From positions 310,001-374,000 of the forward strand of contig NZ_WGLO01000001.1 in the NCBI RefSeq assembly GCF_016125515.1: a stretch of DNA of 64,000 nt, in the 5' to 3' direction. The notes beneath the pieces were generated by a model, which was not told the origin of the DNA, did not search any database, and worked only from the letters and a program-made list of their open reading frames with translations. This DNA is from Hyphomonas sp. (lineage in GTDB: Bacteria; Pseudomonadota; Alphaproteobacteria; Caulobacterales; Hyphomonadaceae). Below are positions 33,472 to 41,692 of this stretch, one piece after another. The translations under genes and the position numbers were made by a program. How positions within the stretch are numbered: the first letter of the stretch is position 1; each line of letters opens with the position of its first letter.

Positions 33472-34178
33472 ACAAGCTGACCCATTTCCTCCGGCGCACC
33501 CATAACCTGCTTGGCCTGATCTTCGGGGCGCAGGTTCTGCTCTGGGTCCTGTCCGGCCTTGTCTTCTCGCTCAAGCCGATCGGCGAGGTGCGGGGCGATC
33601 ACCTGCGCCGCGAAGTCGCGGTGACCACGCTTCCGGCGGAGCTGGACGGGCTGGCGCCGCCGGGCACGCTGCTCGCCGGATCGGGCGAGCCCGTCTCGGC
33701 GCTGCGGCTGAAGGTGTGGATGGGCGAACCGGTCTGGGAGGCAGAGCTTACCGCCGGCAAGGCGCTGTTCGATGCCCGCACCGGCGCTATGCTTTCGCCG
33801 CTCACGGAGGAAAATGCGCGCCGCGTCGCCGAGGCAGCCTGGGCGGGCGAGGGCGCGCTGACAGGCATCACGCTCGTCGATCCTGCGCCGCGCGAAGCGG
33901 GCCGCGGCGAAGGCCGGGCCATGTGGCGCGCAGAGTTCAACGGCAAGGACAAGGCGACCTTCTGGATCGATCCGCAGACGGGCGACCTTGCCGCAGTACG
34001 CACCGGCTGGTGGCGCACCTACGACCTCTTCTGGGGCCTGCACATCATGGACTGGGAAGGCCGCGAAACTTTCTCGAGCTGGTGGTTGAAACTGTTCGCG
34101 TTCGGCGCGCTCGTGCTGTCGCTAGCCGGGGTCTGGTTGGTCGTGGACCGTCTGCGCAAGGGCCGGCTGCTGCGTTGA
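33468..34178 (+). CDS. PepSY-associated transmembrane protein
   Basis: 236 residues, starting with GTG overlapping the previous stop. An N-terminal membrane helix with HNLLGLIFGAQVLLWVLSGLVFSL, then a periplasmic region, then a C-terminal helix LKLFAFGALVLSLAGVWLVV. Histidines in RRTHNLLG and WGLHIMDWEGRETFSSW flank the helices, and the FWIDPQTGDLAAVRT segment is PepSY-like. Such proteins are often iron- or siderophore-reductase-like partners of TonB systems. This fits the TonB-plug-like start of the neighbour, but the evidence is only motif-level. Confidence 0.75.
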   Translation: MNKLTHFLRRTHNLLGLIFGAQVLLWVLSGLVFSLKPIGEVRGDHLRREVAVTTLPAELDGLAPPGTLLAGSGEPVSALRLKVWMGEPVWEAELTAGKALFDARTGAMLSPLTEENARRVAEAAWAGEGALTGITLVDPAPREAGRGEGRAMWRAEFNGKDKATFWIDPQTGDLAAVRTGWWRTYDLFWGLHIMDWEGRETFSSWWLKLFAFGALVLSLAGVWLVVDRLRKGRLLR

Positions 34179-34242
34179 GCGTTCTTGACTTGGGGCGCCC
34201 TTTGCGGTGTCGTCAGGGGCGCGACAACGAAGGGACGCCGCC

Positions 34243-35181
34243 ATGCGCTGGCTCGCACTCCTGTTCGTCATCACCAGTCTTGTGCCCGCCGCCCACGGCC
34301 AGATTGTCGGGGGGCGCGATGCCCGGATTTCGGACTGGCCCGGCATGGCGTCGCTCCAGACCGTGCAAGGAAATTCCGTGTATCACCAATGCGGTGCGAC
34401 CATGATCACCCCGCAATGGGCGTTGACGGCGGCACATTGTCTCGATGATGTCGAGATCGATGCGCGTGGCTGGGCGGTGCAACTCGGCGAGGCCGAACCC
34501 GGCGCGGCGCGGGCCCGGCTCGGCTCGGTCGCCCTCGTCGTCGGACGGGTGGACCTGCGCGAGTCGGGGGGCGGGTCTGTCCGCCGCGTCACCCGCTTTG
34601 TGCAGCATCCGGACTATGTGGCGGGCGCGCCGGAGCGCGGCAATGATGTGGCGCTGGTGCGGATCAGTGGCACGTGGACCGGTGCGCTGATGCGGGTGGA
34701 CGGGTTGGCGGGCGTGGCCGCCGGGCTTGACGAAGCGGGCGCGACGGCCTCGGCGGCGGGCTATGGCCGCACGTCGGAGGCCGGGCCGAGCCTTCAGGGC
34801 AGCAATCCTTCCGGGCGGCGGATCCATGCGCCCAGCATGGTGCTGCAGGCGGCGCAGGTGCCGGTCGTGCCTACAGCCGTCTGCCGCCAGCAGATCAGCA
34901 CGCTGATCGAAATGCTGGGGCTCGGCGCGGTCTACGGGGATGCGGACGTGGATGCGGCGACGCAGATGTGCGCGGGCGCGCGCGGGGTTGATTCCTGCCA
35001 GGGCGACAGCGGCGGGCCGCTGGTGGTCTATTCACCGGACGGCGACCTGGTGCAAGTCGGCGTGGTGAGCTGGGGGCTCGGCTGCGCGCGGGAGAATGCG
35101 CCGGGCATCTACATGCGCACAGCGCCGTATGCGAGCTGGATTGCCGACGTCATCCGAGCCGCGGCGGGCCCGCCGGACTAG
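34243..35181 (+). CDS. Exported trypsin-like serine protease (family S1A)
   Basis: 312 residues from the ATG at 34243, with AAGGGA upstream. Signal peptide to ~residue 19, then QIVGG, the classical S1A mature start, directly after it. Catalytic triad visible: H65 in LTAAHCL, D135 in GNDVALVR, S256 in CQGDSGGP. D250 sits six residues before S256, and the later [15 protein letters not shown] block matches the trypsin primary-specificity pocket (Asp189, Gly216, Gly226), so cleavage after Arg/Lys is predicted. The six chymotrypsin-fold cysteines are all present. Stop interlocks with the ttcA stop in CTAG. Confidence 0.9.
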   Translation: MRWLALLFVITSLVPAAHGQIVGGRDARISDWPGMASLQTVQGNSVYHQCGATMITPQWALTAAHCLDDVEIDARGWAVQLGEAEPGAARARLGSVALVVGRVDLRESGGGSVRRVTRFVQHPDYVAGAPERGNDVALVRISGTWTGALMRVDGLAGVAAGLDEAGATASAAGYGRTSEAGPSLQGSNPSGRRIHAPSMVLQAAQVPVVPTAVCRQQISTLIEMLGLGAVYGDADVDAATQMCAGARGVDSCQGDSGGPLVVYSPDGDLVQVGVVSWGLGCARENAPGIYMRTAPYASWIADVIRAAAGPPD

Positions 35182-36062
35182 AAGGGCACGTTGGGATCGT
35201 CTTCGCCGGCGGCGCCGAGGGCAAGGCCGGCAAATCCGAACACGGACGGATCGTGAAGATGGCTCGGCCGGACATTGGCGAGGGCGCGGGCCATGACCTG
35301 ACGCACGCCCGGCTTCTTGCGTTCCCATTCGTCGAGCAGGTGTTTCATCGCCACGCGCTGCAGCCCGTCCTGGCTGCCGCAGAGGTTGCAGGGGATGATC
35401 GGGAAATTCATCGCTTCAGCAAACTTTGACAGATCTTCTTCTGCTGCGGTGATCAGGGGACGGAACACCATCACGTCGCCCTCGTCATTGACGAGCTTCG
35501 GCGGCATCGCGGCGAGGCGGCCGCCATGGACCAGATTCATCATGAAGGTTTCGAGCGCATCGTCGCGGTGGTGGCCGAGGACGATGGCCTCGCAGCCTTC
35601 CTCGCGCGCGACGCGGTAGAGGATGCCCCGGCGCAGGCGCGAACACATGGAGCAGTAGGTGCGGCCGGCTTCGACCTTTTCCGTGACGATGGAATAGGTG
35701 TCTTCGGTGATGATCTTGAAGGGTACCCCGACTGAGGACAGCCAATCCGGCAGCACGTGTTTCGGAAAGCCCGGTTGGCCCTGATCGAGATTGCAAGCAA
35801 TCAGGTCGACCGGCAGGGCGCCTTGCCAGGCAAGGTCCATCAGCACGGCGAGGAGGCCGTAGGAATCTTTGCCGCCGGACAGGCAGACCAGCCATTTCGG
35901 GCGCGGACGCTCGCCGCTTTCGATGGCGCGCCGGTCGATTAGGCCGTAGGTGTCGATCACTTCCAGCGCGCCGCGCACGAGGCGTTTGCGCAGCTTCTTG
36001 AAGCTTACGGAGCCGGGCGCGTTGGCATAGAGGCTAGGCGTGGTGGGGATCGTGTCGGCCAA
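35178..36062 (-). CDS. ttcA: tRNA 2-thiocytidine biosynthesis protein
   Basis: 294 residues if translation starts at the TTG at 36062; a GAGGAC ribosome-binding site lies 6 bp upstream and the previous gene's stop is immediately before it. A longer ATG frame would overlap most of the oxygenase gene. TtcA thiolates C32 of some tRNAs. Seen: PP-loop [13 protein letters not shown], the cluster cysteines CSMC and CNLC, and [15 protein letters not shown]. Shares the tetranucleotide CTAG stop region with the convergent trypsin gene. Confidence 0.92.
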   Translation of the reverse strand: MADTIPTTPSLYANAPGSVSFKKLRKRLVRGALEVIDTYGLIDRRAIESGERPRPKWLVCLSGGKDSYGLLAVLMDLAWQGALPVDLIACNLDQGQPGFPKHVLPDWLSSVGVPFKIITEDTYSIVTEKVEAGRTYCSMCSRLRRGILYRVAREEGCEAIVLGHHRDDALETFMMNLVHGGRLAAMPPKLVNDEGDVMVFRPLITAAEEDLSKFAEAMNFPIIPCNLCGSQDGLQRVAMKHLLDEWERKKPGVRQVMARALANVRPSHLHDPSVFGFAGLALGAAGEDDPNVPF

Positions 36063-36064
36063 CG

Positions 36065-36787
36065 CTAGTCCTCGGCGTCTTCGGCGGCGCGCGCCCAGCC
36101 GGTGATCGACTGACGAACTCCGGAAGCGAACGGTGTGACGGGTGTAACCGAATGCGGACGCGGCGTGCGGAACACGTCTAGCGTGTTGAAGCCAGGCGCA
36201 TATGCGTCGGTCACCTGGCCCTGCATGTCGGTAAATAAAAGTAGCCCGCCCCAATCCGGATGCCAGCGTCGGGTGAGTCCCAGCACATAAGCGGCGCGCC
36301 TACGCTCGCCCGGCACGCGGTCCGTATGCGAGGTGAGGTAACAACCTGGCTCATAGCGCGCCGCCTGCGCGTCGGCGCGCGTAACATCGCTACATCCCGT
36401 CAGTGTACGAATGAAGTCGAGGAACGGCGCACTGTTGATAAACGCTGTAGCGGCGTGCAGCGTATGTTCCGGGTTCTTGCCAACGAGGTAGTTTCCGTAC
36501 ATCGGGTTGGATTTGTAGAGGAATGAGAAACCGCTACGCCCGCGCTCAACAGCCACGCGGATCGCGGGCGACGCCCAATTGATTTCGCTTCCGGGCAGAA
36601 TGACCGGCTTGCTGTTGCCGTCGACTGCAGCAATCGAATATTCCGTTTCGGTCTCAAGGCAGCGCGCCAGTGCATCGGCGCTCTCCAGAGTCAGCAGATC
36701 TCGAACCCGGATCTTGCCATCAATGGCGAACTCGCGGGCGAGAGCCGCCACGTCGAGTTCGGGATTCAACTTGAGTTCTGGAGTCAT
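36065..36787 (-). CDS. 2OG-Fe(II) oxygenase (prolyl 4-hydroxylase-like)
   Basis: 240 residues from the ATG at 36787 (GTG at 36793 is also possible). Iron ligands are visible in SHTDR (His-x-Asp) and in PHSVTPV (distal His), with the 2-oxoglutarate Arg ten or so residues later in RQSITGW. Overall length and motif spacing fit the family 2OG-FeII_Oxy_3 hydroxylases such as Ofd1/Tpa1 and proline hydroxylases; the substrate is not known. It ends 2 bp before the ttcA start, so the two genes are probably co-transcribed. Confidence 0.85.
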   Translation of the reverse strand: MTPELKLNPELDVAALAREFAIDGKIRVRDLLTLESADALARCLETETEYSIAAVDGNSKPVILPGSEINWASPAIRVAVERGRSGFSFLYKSNPMYGNYLVGKNPEHTLHAATAFINSAPFLDFIRTLTGCSDVTRADAQAARYEPGCYLTSHTDRVPGERRRAAYVLGLTRRWHPDWGGLLLFTDMQGQVTDAYAPGFNTLDVFRTPRPHSVTPVTPFASGVRQSITGWARAAEDAED

Positions 36788-36884
36788 GAGCACGCGACCA
36801 GGCTGGACGGCACCCTGATACAGCTTTTTTGGAAATCTGGAAGCCTGCGGCCGGCCGCCGATTACAGTAGCAACGACTTGAGCT

Positions 36885-37340
36885 TCAGTGAGCCGGGTGC
36901 TTGCGGCCTAGGCGGAACAGGTTCTTCCACCATTGGCGCCAGAGCCAGGCGCGCCGGAGTTTGCTGTTGGCCGGGGCGTCGAGACCGTTGCGGGGCACGA
37001 GCATGTCGTTCATGCGCGGCTGGTAGCGGCGGATCAGGTCTTCCTCGATGCGGGCACGGTCGGTGCCGGTGCGCACGGGCAGGATGTGGCGCTCGGTGGC
37101 GCCGCGTTTCCACCAGGCCTCCCACCAGCGCTCATGGCCGAACAGGCGCGAGCGCAGGTCGGTCGCCTTTCCGATATAGAGCGGCTGGAGGAAGAAGCCG
37201 AAGCGGCGGCGCACGAAGATATAGATGCCGCCGGCTTCCGGGATGGCCTTGCGGGTCAGCGTGATTCGGAAGCGGTAGCGCTCGCCCGTCTCGCCGGTCC
37301 ACACGTGCCAGCGGAAGAGAAACCAATCGAAGAGGAACAT
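36885..37340 (-). CDS. GIY-YIG nuclease-domain protein
   Basis: 151 residues from the ATG at 37340. The GIY-YIG motif is split as GGIYIFV ... PLYIGKATDL, and a downstream Glu in RARIEEDLIRRYQPRMND plus an Arg in LRSRLFGH complete a plausible active site. The N-terminus is unusual, with MFLFDWFLFRWHVW. Stand-alone GIY-YIG proteins of this size occur in alphaproteobacteria without a defined role; it could be a DNA nuclease. Lone gene in a 145-bp spaced region. Confidence 0.75.
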   Translation of the reverse strand: MFLFDWFLFRWHVWTGETGERYRFRITLTRKAIPEAGGIYIFVRRRFGFFLQPLYIGKATDLRSRLFGHERWWEAWWKRGATERHILPVRTGTDRARIEEDLIRRYQPRMNDMLVPRNGLDAPANSKLRRAWLWRQWWKNLFRLGRKHPAH

Positions 37341-37413
37341 TGCGACACCCACCCGTTTGGCCCCGATGCGGGGCGAACGGCGGCAAAATCGACGATTTGG
37401 GGTTAACGGGGCG

Positions 37414-38271
37414 TTAACTGCGACGGGGGCGCAACCAGACGGTGCCTCCGGGAAAATCGATCAGCATTTCAAACTTCCGCAGGACCGAGACGCCAGTATT
37501 GGCGTCGGTCGCGTTCGGTGAGGGATCAATCGCGGCCTCGATGTTTTGCAGAGTCACGCCGGCGATCTCAAGAGTCTCGAGGATGACCAGTTGGCGTGTG
37601 ACCGGGCCGCCGATGCCGCCGCCGGACTCGGTTCCCGTGATGCGGGCCGGGTCAAGCAGGCCTGCGCGGCGGGCGAACGCTTCGCTGATGAGGACGCGGT
37701 TGCCATTGCCGATGTCGAAATCAGCGAGAATTCCGGCTTGGCCTTCAATGCGAACGGGCACCTGCTTGATGCCGTTAGCGTCCGACAATGGCACGCGGAC
37801 AGCGCGGACAAGGCTGGTCTTGTCCGTGATCCGGAAGACGGCCGCGTCGATATCTAGATAAAAGCGGGCGGCGTCAAAAATTTCGCGCCCGAGGACGGCG
37901 CTGACCGGTTTGCCAATCAGACGTGAAGAGAGCTCAGAAAGATCGAGTACAGCCGCCGTCTGGTTTTCTAACTCCACACCGCCCGCTCGGGTGTGCAGGC
38001 CCTCTGCAAATGTCACCTCTTCGCTCGCTGCCCCTGTGCCGCGCGCTTCGGCCGTGCCGCCAGTCATGAGCCCGAGCCGAACCGCTGCGGCGCTGTCGAG
38101 CAGCGTCATCTCCGCGCCGGAATCGAGCAGCGCTTCGATCGGCTCGCCATTGATTTCGGCGGCGATGAAGAGCCGGTTGCCCGCGACGCGCAGGTCAGGG
38201 GAAGGCTGCGGAGTCGAGACGCAAGCCGTCAATGCGAGGAAAGTAAGTGACAGGACGCCAAGACGTATCAT
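37414..38271 (-). CDS. Retropepsin-like aspartyl protease lipoprotein
   Basis: 285 residues from the ATG at 38271. Lipobox LTAC near residue 16. Two aspartyl-protease-like repeats: EALLDSGAEMTLL (Asp-Ser-Gly at 50-52), typical of retropepsin-like domains, and LADFDIGNGNRVLIS (Asp-Ile-Gly at 186-188). Each repeat supplies one Asp, as in a fused dimer. Compared with classical DTG/DSG, the second motif has Ile at the middle, which weakens the case for activity. It starts 15 bp after the SnoaL-like gene, so is probably in its operon. Confidence 0.8.
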   Translation of the reverse strand: MIRLGVLSLTFLALTACVSTPQPSPDLRVAGNRLFIAAEINGEPIEALLDSGAEMTLLDSAAAVRLGLMTGGTAEARGTGAASEEVTFAEGLHTRAGGVELENQTAAVLDLSELSSRLIGKPVSAVLGREIFDAARFYLDIDAAVFRITDKTSLVRAVRVPLSDANGIKQVPVRIEGQAGILADFDIGNGNRVLISEAFARRAGLLDPARITGTESGGGIGGPVTRQLVILETLEIAGVTLQNIEAAIDPSPNATDANTGVSVLRKFEMLIDFPGGTVWLRPRRS

Positions 38272-38285
38272 GCAGACACCGATGT

Positions 38286-38645
38286 TCAGGCCGGCATTAC
38301 ATGCACATAAACTTCGTTGAGGGTGATGCGACCGTTTTTCACGAGGCAGAGGTCGAACCCGCGCAGGGCGCCGTCCTTGCCGTCTTCGCCGATGGCGCAA
38401 TACCAGCGGCCGCAGAACCCGCCGGGGATCGGCCAGGTCTCGTCCGGCGTGTAGATCATCTTCGGCGTGGCCGCGAAGAGGCCTTCCAGATAGGGGCGCA
38501 GCTGGGCATGACCGGTGATGCCGGCGGCGGTGTTGTTGTCCTTGTACACCGTGTCGGCGGCATAGAAGCCGAGCAGGGCGTCGACATCCTTGGCGCTCCA
38601 AGCCGCGAGCCAGTCGGCGTTGAATTTGGCGATGTCGAAGCTCAT
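38286..38645 (-). CDS. SnoaL-like / NTF2-fold protein
   Basis: 119 residues. Sequence WLAAWSAKDVDALLGFYAADTVYKDNNTAAGITGHAQL is the typical SnoaL/NTF2-like start, with YLEGLFAATP then GALRGFDLCLVKNGRI. Cone-shaped fold used by isomerases, cyclases and small-ligand binders. It overlaps the stop of the FAD monooxygenase by 4 bp (ATGA), so it may act on the monooxygenase product. Unassigned otherwise. Confidence 0.82.
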   Translation of the reverse strand: MSFDIAKFNADWLAAWSAKDVDALLGFYAADTVYKDNNTAAGITGHAQLRPYLEGLFAATPKMIYTPDETWPIPGGFCGRWYCAIGEDGKDGALRGFDLCLVKNGRITLNEVYVHVMPA

Positions 38646-39880
38646 GCGGTCACCTTGCCGAGCACGCGGGCACGGTGGGCCTCGGTGAAGATCTCGGCGG
38701 GTGCATTTTCCGGGCCGGCCATGATGGCGACGCCGTGCAGGCCAAGGCTCGGATCGGCCGCCTTGCGCTGATGGTAGAGGCGGCGGCGTTCGCGGGCTTC
38801 GGGGCCGAACTCCATGTCGAGCGCGGCCTGTAGCTGGCCCGCAAAACGCAGGCGGCGCATGCGTTCGGCGCGTTCTTCCGCATACGGCGCAAAGTCCGGC
38901 GCGGCGCCGGCGGGCGTGTCCTTGAGGATGTCGGAGACGATGCGTACGTCGCGGTAGGTGATCGACAGGCCGAGGCCGTTGATCGGGTCGTTCCAGCCGG
39001 CGGCATCGCCGATCAGCACACAGCCTTCTGAAAATGGCTCGTCGGTCCAGCTGTCATTGTTGAAATAGGAGAAGAGCGGTCCGGCGGGCGTGCCTTTCGC
39101 AAGCGCCTCGTTCTGCGGGGCGCAGGCGACGCGGAATGCGTCGAGGAAACGCCTCGCGCCTTCTTCGCCATGGAAGCGGCCTTTTTCCTCAAGCGCGTAG
39201 CCGCCATAGACGCGGACGCGGCCATTGCCTTGCGGGAAGGTGAGGAAGCCGAAATTGCCTTCGGTGCCGATCGTCTGGCGCTGCGGGTTCACCTCCGGCA
39301 CGTTCTCGACCAGGAGACCGGCGAACCAGTGGTGCGGCTTGTCCTGGTGCAGCGGGATGCCGGCGGCGGCGCGCACTTCGGACTGGCGGCCTTCAGCGCC
39401 GACGATCAGGAGCGCTTGCACGGTTCTTGTTTCGCCGGCGTGGGAGAAGGTGACGGACGGATCGCTGCCCAGCGTGATCTTCTCGACGATCACGGGACGG
39501 AGGGTTTCGGCGCCGGCGGCAGCGGCCGCATCGTACAGCGTCTGGCAATGGTGCGGGTGGCCGAGGCAGAGGGGACCTGGCACGTCCGGCGCGAAGATCC
39601 CGAGCGGCAGCGCCGCCTGTTCGCATTCGGCGGGCGGCAGGCTTTCGTCATAGGTGACGTGGTCGGTGATGTGGTGCCCGCCCGCGCCCATAAGCAGGTC
39701 GTAAAGGCCGAGGCGTTTGGTTTCGGTGACGCCCCAGGGGGCGATCCATTCGCCGCGTACACGGTCTTCATACTGCAAGGATTTTTCGAGCAGCAGGACG
39801 CGGCGGCCGGCGCGGGCCATGACGGCGGCGAGCGCGCTGCCGCCGATGCCGCCGCCGACAATGACGAGATCGTAGGTCAT
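38642..39880 (-). CDS. FAD-dependent monooxygenase (class A)
   Basis: 412 residues. FAD motifs are all present: N-terminal DLVIVGGGIGGSALAAVMARAG, the glycine-rich binding loop, VGAEGRQSEVR (DG-like region) and the GD motif GCVLIGDAAGWNDPINGLGL. Family of PHBH-fold aromatic/other hydroxylases with one FAD and NAD(P)H; substrate unknown. First gene of a coupled pair with the SnoaL-like gene, followed at 15 bp by the aspartyl-protease lipoprotein. Confidence 0.88.
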   Translation of the reverse strand: MTYDLVIVGGGIGGSALAAVMARAGRRVLLLEKSLQYEDRVRGEWIAPWGVTETKRLGLYDLLMGAGGHHITDHVTYDESLPPAECEQAALPLGIFAPDVPGPLCLGHPHHCQTLYDAAAAAGAETLRPVIVEKITLGSDPSVTFSHAGETRTVQALLIVGAEGRQSEVRAAAGIPLHQDKPHHWFAGLLVENVPEVNPQRQTIGTEGNFGFLTFPQGNGRVRVYGGYALEEKGRFHGEEGARRFLDAFRVACAPQNEALAKGTPAGPLFSYFNNDSWTDEPFSEGCVLIGDAAGWNDPINGLGLSITYRDVRIVSDILKDTPAGAAPDFAPYAEERAERMRRLRFAGQLQAALDMEFGPEARERRRLYHQRKAADPSLGLHGVAIMAGPENAPAEIFTEAHRARVLGKVTA

Positions 39881-39973
39881 GCGCGGTTCCTCCGTCCGGC
39901 CTCTGACGGGCCGATGGACGCATACTGAACTTGGCAGACCGGCTTTGCAAACCCTGACGCGGGGTCCAGCAGG

Positions 39974-40552
39974 TTAACCTGCCGCGAGGGCGGCGCGCAC
40001 GGGAGCGAAGGTCATCCGGTGGATGGCGCAGGGGCCGAGGCGGGTAAGGGCTTCGGCGTGGGCGGCGGTGCCATAGCCCTTGTGCTGGCTGAAGCCGTAG
40101 CCGGGATGCTCGGCGCAGAAGGCTTTCATCTGCGCGTCGCGGTGTGTCTTGGCGAGGATCGAAGCGGCGGAGATCGCCGGCTCGGTGAGGTCGCCCTTGA
40201 CGATGGCGGTGGCCGGGCAGGGCAGCTTTTTCGGCAGGGCATTGCCGTCGATCAGGATATGCCCCGGCGCGGCGGACAGGCCGGCGACGGCGCGGGTCAT
40301 GGCGAGGAAGGTCGCCTCGCGGATGTTGATCCGGTCGATCTCATCGGGGCTGGCTTCGGCTACGCACCAGGCGAGGGCGCGGGCGCGGATTTCAGGGGCG
40401 AGACGGTCGCGGGCGGCTTCGGAGAGTTTCTTGGAATCGGTAAGGCCGGCGATGGGGCGGGCGGGATCGAGGATCACGGCGGCGGCCGTAACCGGCCCGG
40501 CCCAGGGGCCCCGGCCGGCTTCATCGACGCCGCAGGTGAGGAACACCGCCAT
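39974..40552 (-). CDS. rnhB: Ribonuclease HII
   Basis: 192 residues from the ATG at 40552. RNase HII removes single ribonucleotides from DNA and RNA of RNA:DNA hybrids. Signature [22 protein letters not shown] supplies the two catalytic acidic residues (Asp-Glu), with DSKKLSE and later [11 protein letters not shown]. Normal length for this protein. The upstream SnoaL-like gene ends 4 bp before its start, so coupling is likely. Confidence 0.94.
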   Translation of the reverse strand: MAVFLTCGVDEAGRGPWAGPVTAAAVILDPARPIAGLTDSKKLSEAARDRLAPEIRARALAWCVAEASPDEIDRINIREATFLAMTRAVAGLSAAPGHILIDGNALPKKLPCPATAIVKGDLTEPAISAASILAKTHRDAQMKAFCAEHPGYGFSQHKGYGTAAHAEALTRLGPCAIHRMTFAPVRAALAAG

Positions 40553-40556
40553 TTGC

Positions 40557-40970
40557 TCAACCGGCCGAAGGCACAATGCGGTCTGCGTGGCGCAGCACGA
40601 GTTTCCAGCCGTCTTCTTCGCGGCGGAATACCGTGGTTACACGCAGGGCCATGTCGACGATCTCGCCGGTGCCCACGCGCCTGACACGACTACGTTCAAA
40701 ACCCGTGAGCTGCCCGAGGTCTGCCGTTTCGATACGCGTCACCTCTTCAAAGGCCATCGGCGCAACTTCGCCGTCGAACATGGCTGCGACCCGAGCGGAT
40801 TCCCGGTTTATATTGTCCCAGCCCTTGACCGGCGCACCGAGCGGATTGGCAAGCACCGCGTCCGGACGACGTGACCAGAGCGCCATCGTCGGCCCGTTAT
40901 CCCCTCGCGCCATGGCGCCCAGGGCGGCGTGGCTGGCGGCGATGGCGGCATTGAAATCCTTGGCGCTCAT
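40557..40970 (-). CDS. NTF2/SnoaL-like protein
   Basis: 137 residues from the ATG at 40970, with GGAGG about 10 bp upstream. Ketosteroid-isomerase-like sequence: [41 protein letters not shown], and [16 protein letters not shown] at the end, typical of DUF4440/SnoaL-like proteins in polyketide or stress contexts. No clear active-site Asp/Tyr assignment can be made. It sits directly before rnhB, and the orphan RNA (41083-41219) begins on the opposite strand about 110 bp away. Confidence 0.78.
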   Translation of the reverse strand: MSAKDFNAAIAASHAALGAMARGDNGPTMALWSRRPDAVLANPLGAPVKGWDNINRESARVAAMFDGEVAPMAFEEVTRIETADLGQLTGFERSRVRRVGTGEIVDMALRVTTVFRREEDGWKLVLRHADRIVPSAG

Positions 40971-41047
40971 GCGGGTTGGCCTCCGGGGCATCGCAATTGA
41001 CGCTCCTGAATAAGCCGGAGTCGCCGGCGGTGGCCAGAGCAGGGCGG

Positions 41048-41076
41048 TTGACGCCCGCGCGCGGCGGATTTATCCA
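41048..41076 (+). promoter_or_regulatory. Candidate sigma70 promoter of an orphan RNA
   Basis: TTGACG (41048-41053), a 17-bp spacer and TATCCA (41071-41076): a good -35 and a partial -10 in a region with no protein-coding frame on the plus strand. It predicts a transcription start near 41083, which coincides with an ATG, and a terminator follows at 41192. Predicted only. Confidence 0.45.
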
Positions 41077-41082
41077 GCGCGC

Positions 41083-41219
41083 ATGTTCACGCGAAAGACC
41101 CTGCAACAGACCCAACAGACGCTCCCGATTGCGGCGCGTGTGTTTTTGTGTGGCTGGCCCAGGACCTGAAATCCCCGCGCCGAGCAGCTGCAAACCCCGC
41201 CCGAGTGGCGGGGTTTTTG
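41083..41219 (+). ncRNA. Candidate ~137-nt small RNA or attenuated leader
   Basis: No plus-strand gene lies upstream that would need the terminator at 41192-41219, so a transcript must start in the 40971-41192 stretch; the promoter candidate at 41048-41076 fits. The RNA contains a 28-codon frame (ATG 41083 to TGA 41169), reading MFTRKTLQQTQQTLPIAARV and then FLCGWPRT, that would be leaderless. It is either an sRNA, a leader-peptide attenuator for the gene at 41258, or a small mRNA. There is no recognisable Rfam family to me. Confidence 0.45.
41192..41219 (+). terminator. Orphan Rho-independent terminator
   Basis: AAACCCCGCC pairs perfectly over 10 bp with GGCGGGGTTT across a 5-nt loop, then TTTTTG. 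The T-tract is only on the plus strand. It lies 38 bp before the ATG of the 41258 gene and after no plus-strand gene, so it ends a short transcript or attenuates that gene. Confidence 0.9.
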
Positions 41220-41257
41220 TTTGCGCCCCCGCTGCTCCCTAACCTGAGGAGACTGAC

Positions 41258-41692
41258 ATGAGTCTTGAAACCGATGACGAGATCGCAGCGACGGCGCATG
41301 CGATGATGGCGTGTACCCTGCCGAAGGCGGCCTGGACGCATGCGGCACACTTTGCCGTGGCGCTGTGGCTGCTGCAGGACCGGGAAGCGGCCGCCTATGC
41401 CGACATGCCGGGCCTGATCCGGCGCTACAACGAGTCCGTAGGCGGACGGAACACCGATACGGAAGGCTTTCACGAGACGATCACACGGGCCTCGCTGGAC
41501 GTCGCGGCGGCCGCGTTGGCCGCGCGGGCGGGGGCGCCGTTGCATGCCGTGCTGGCGGACATGATGGCCGGGCCTTACGGGCGGTCAGACTGGATCCTGA
41601 CGCACTGGACGAGGGACGTGCTGTTCTCGGTTGAGGCCCGGCGCGCCTGGGTGGCGCCGGATCTCGCTCCGCTGCTGGATCAATGCAGGTAG
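41258..41692 (+). CDS. Conserved hypothetical protein
   Basis: 144 residues after GAGGAG. Soluble; conserved-looking blocks are WTHAAHFAVALWLL with two histidines, a mid-protein motif RYNESVGGRNTDTEGFHETITRA and, near the end, SDWILTHWTRDVLFS. The clustered His/Asn/Asp/Glu residues look like an active site or metal site, but I do not recognise the family. It follows the orphan terminator by 38 bp and overlaps the convergent exporter gene by 13 bp at its 3' end. Confidence 0.78.
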   Translation: MSLETDDEIAATAHAMMACTLPKAAWTHAAHFAVALWLLQDREAAAYADMPGLIRRYNESVGGRNTDTEGFHETITRASLDVAAAALAARAGAPLHAVLADMMAGPYGRSDWILTHWTRDVLFSVEARRAWVAPDLAPLLDQCR

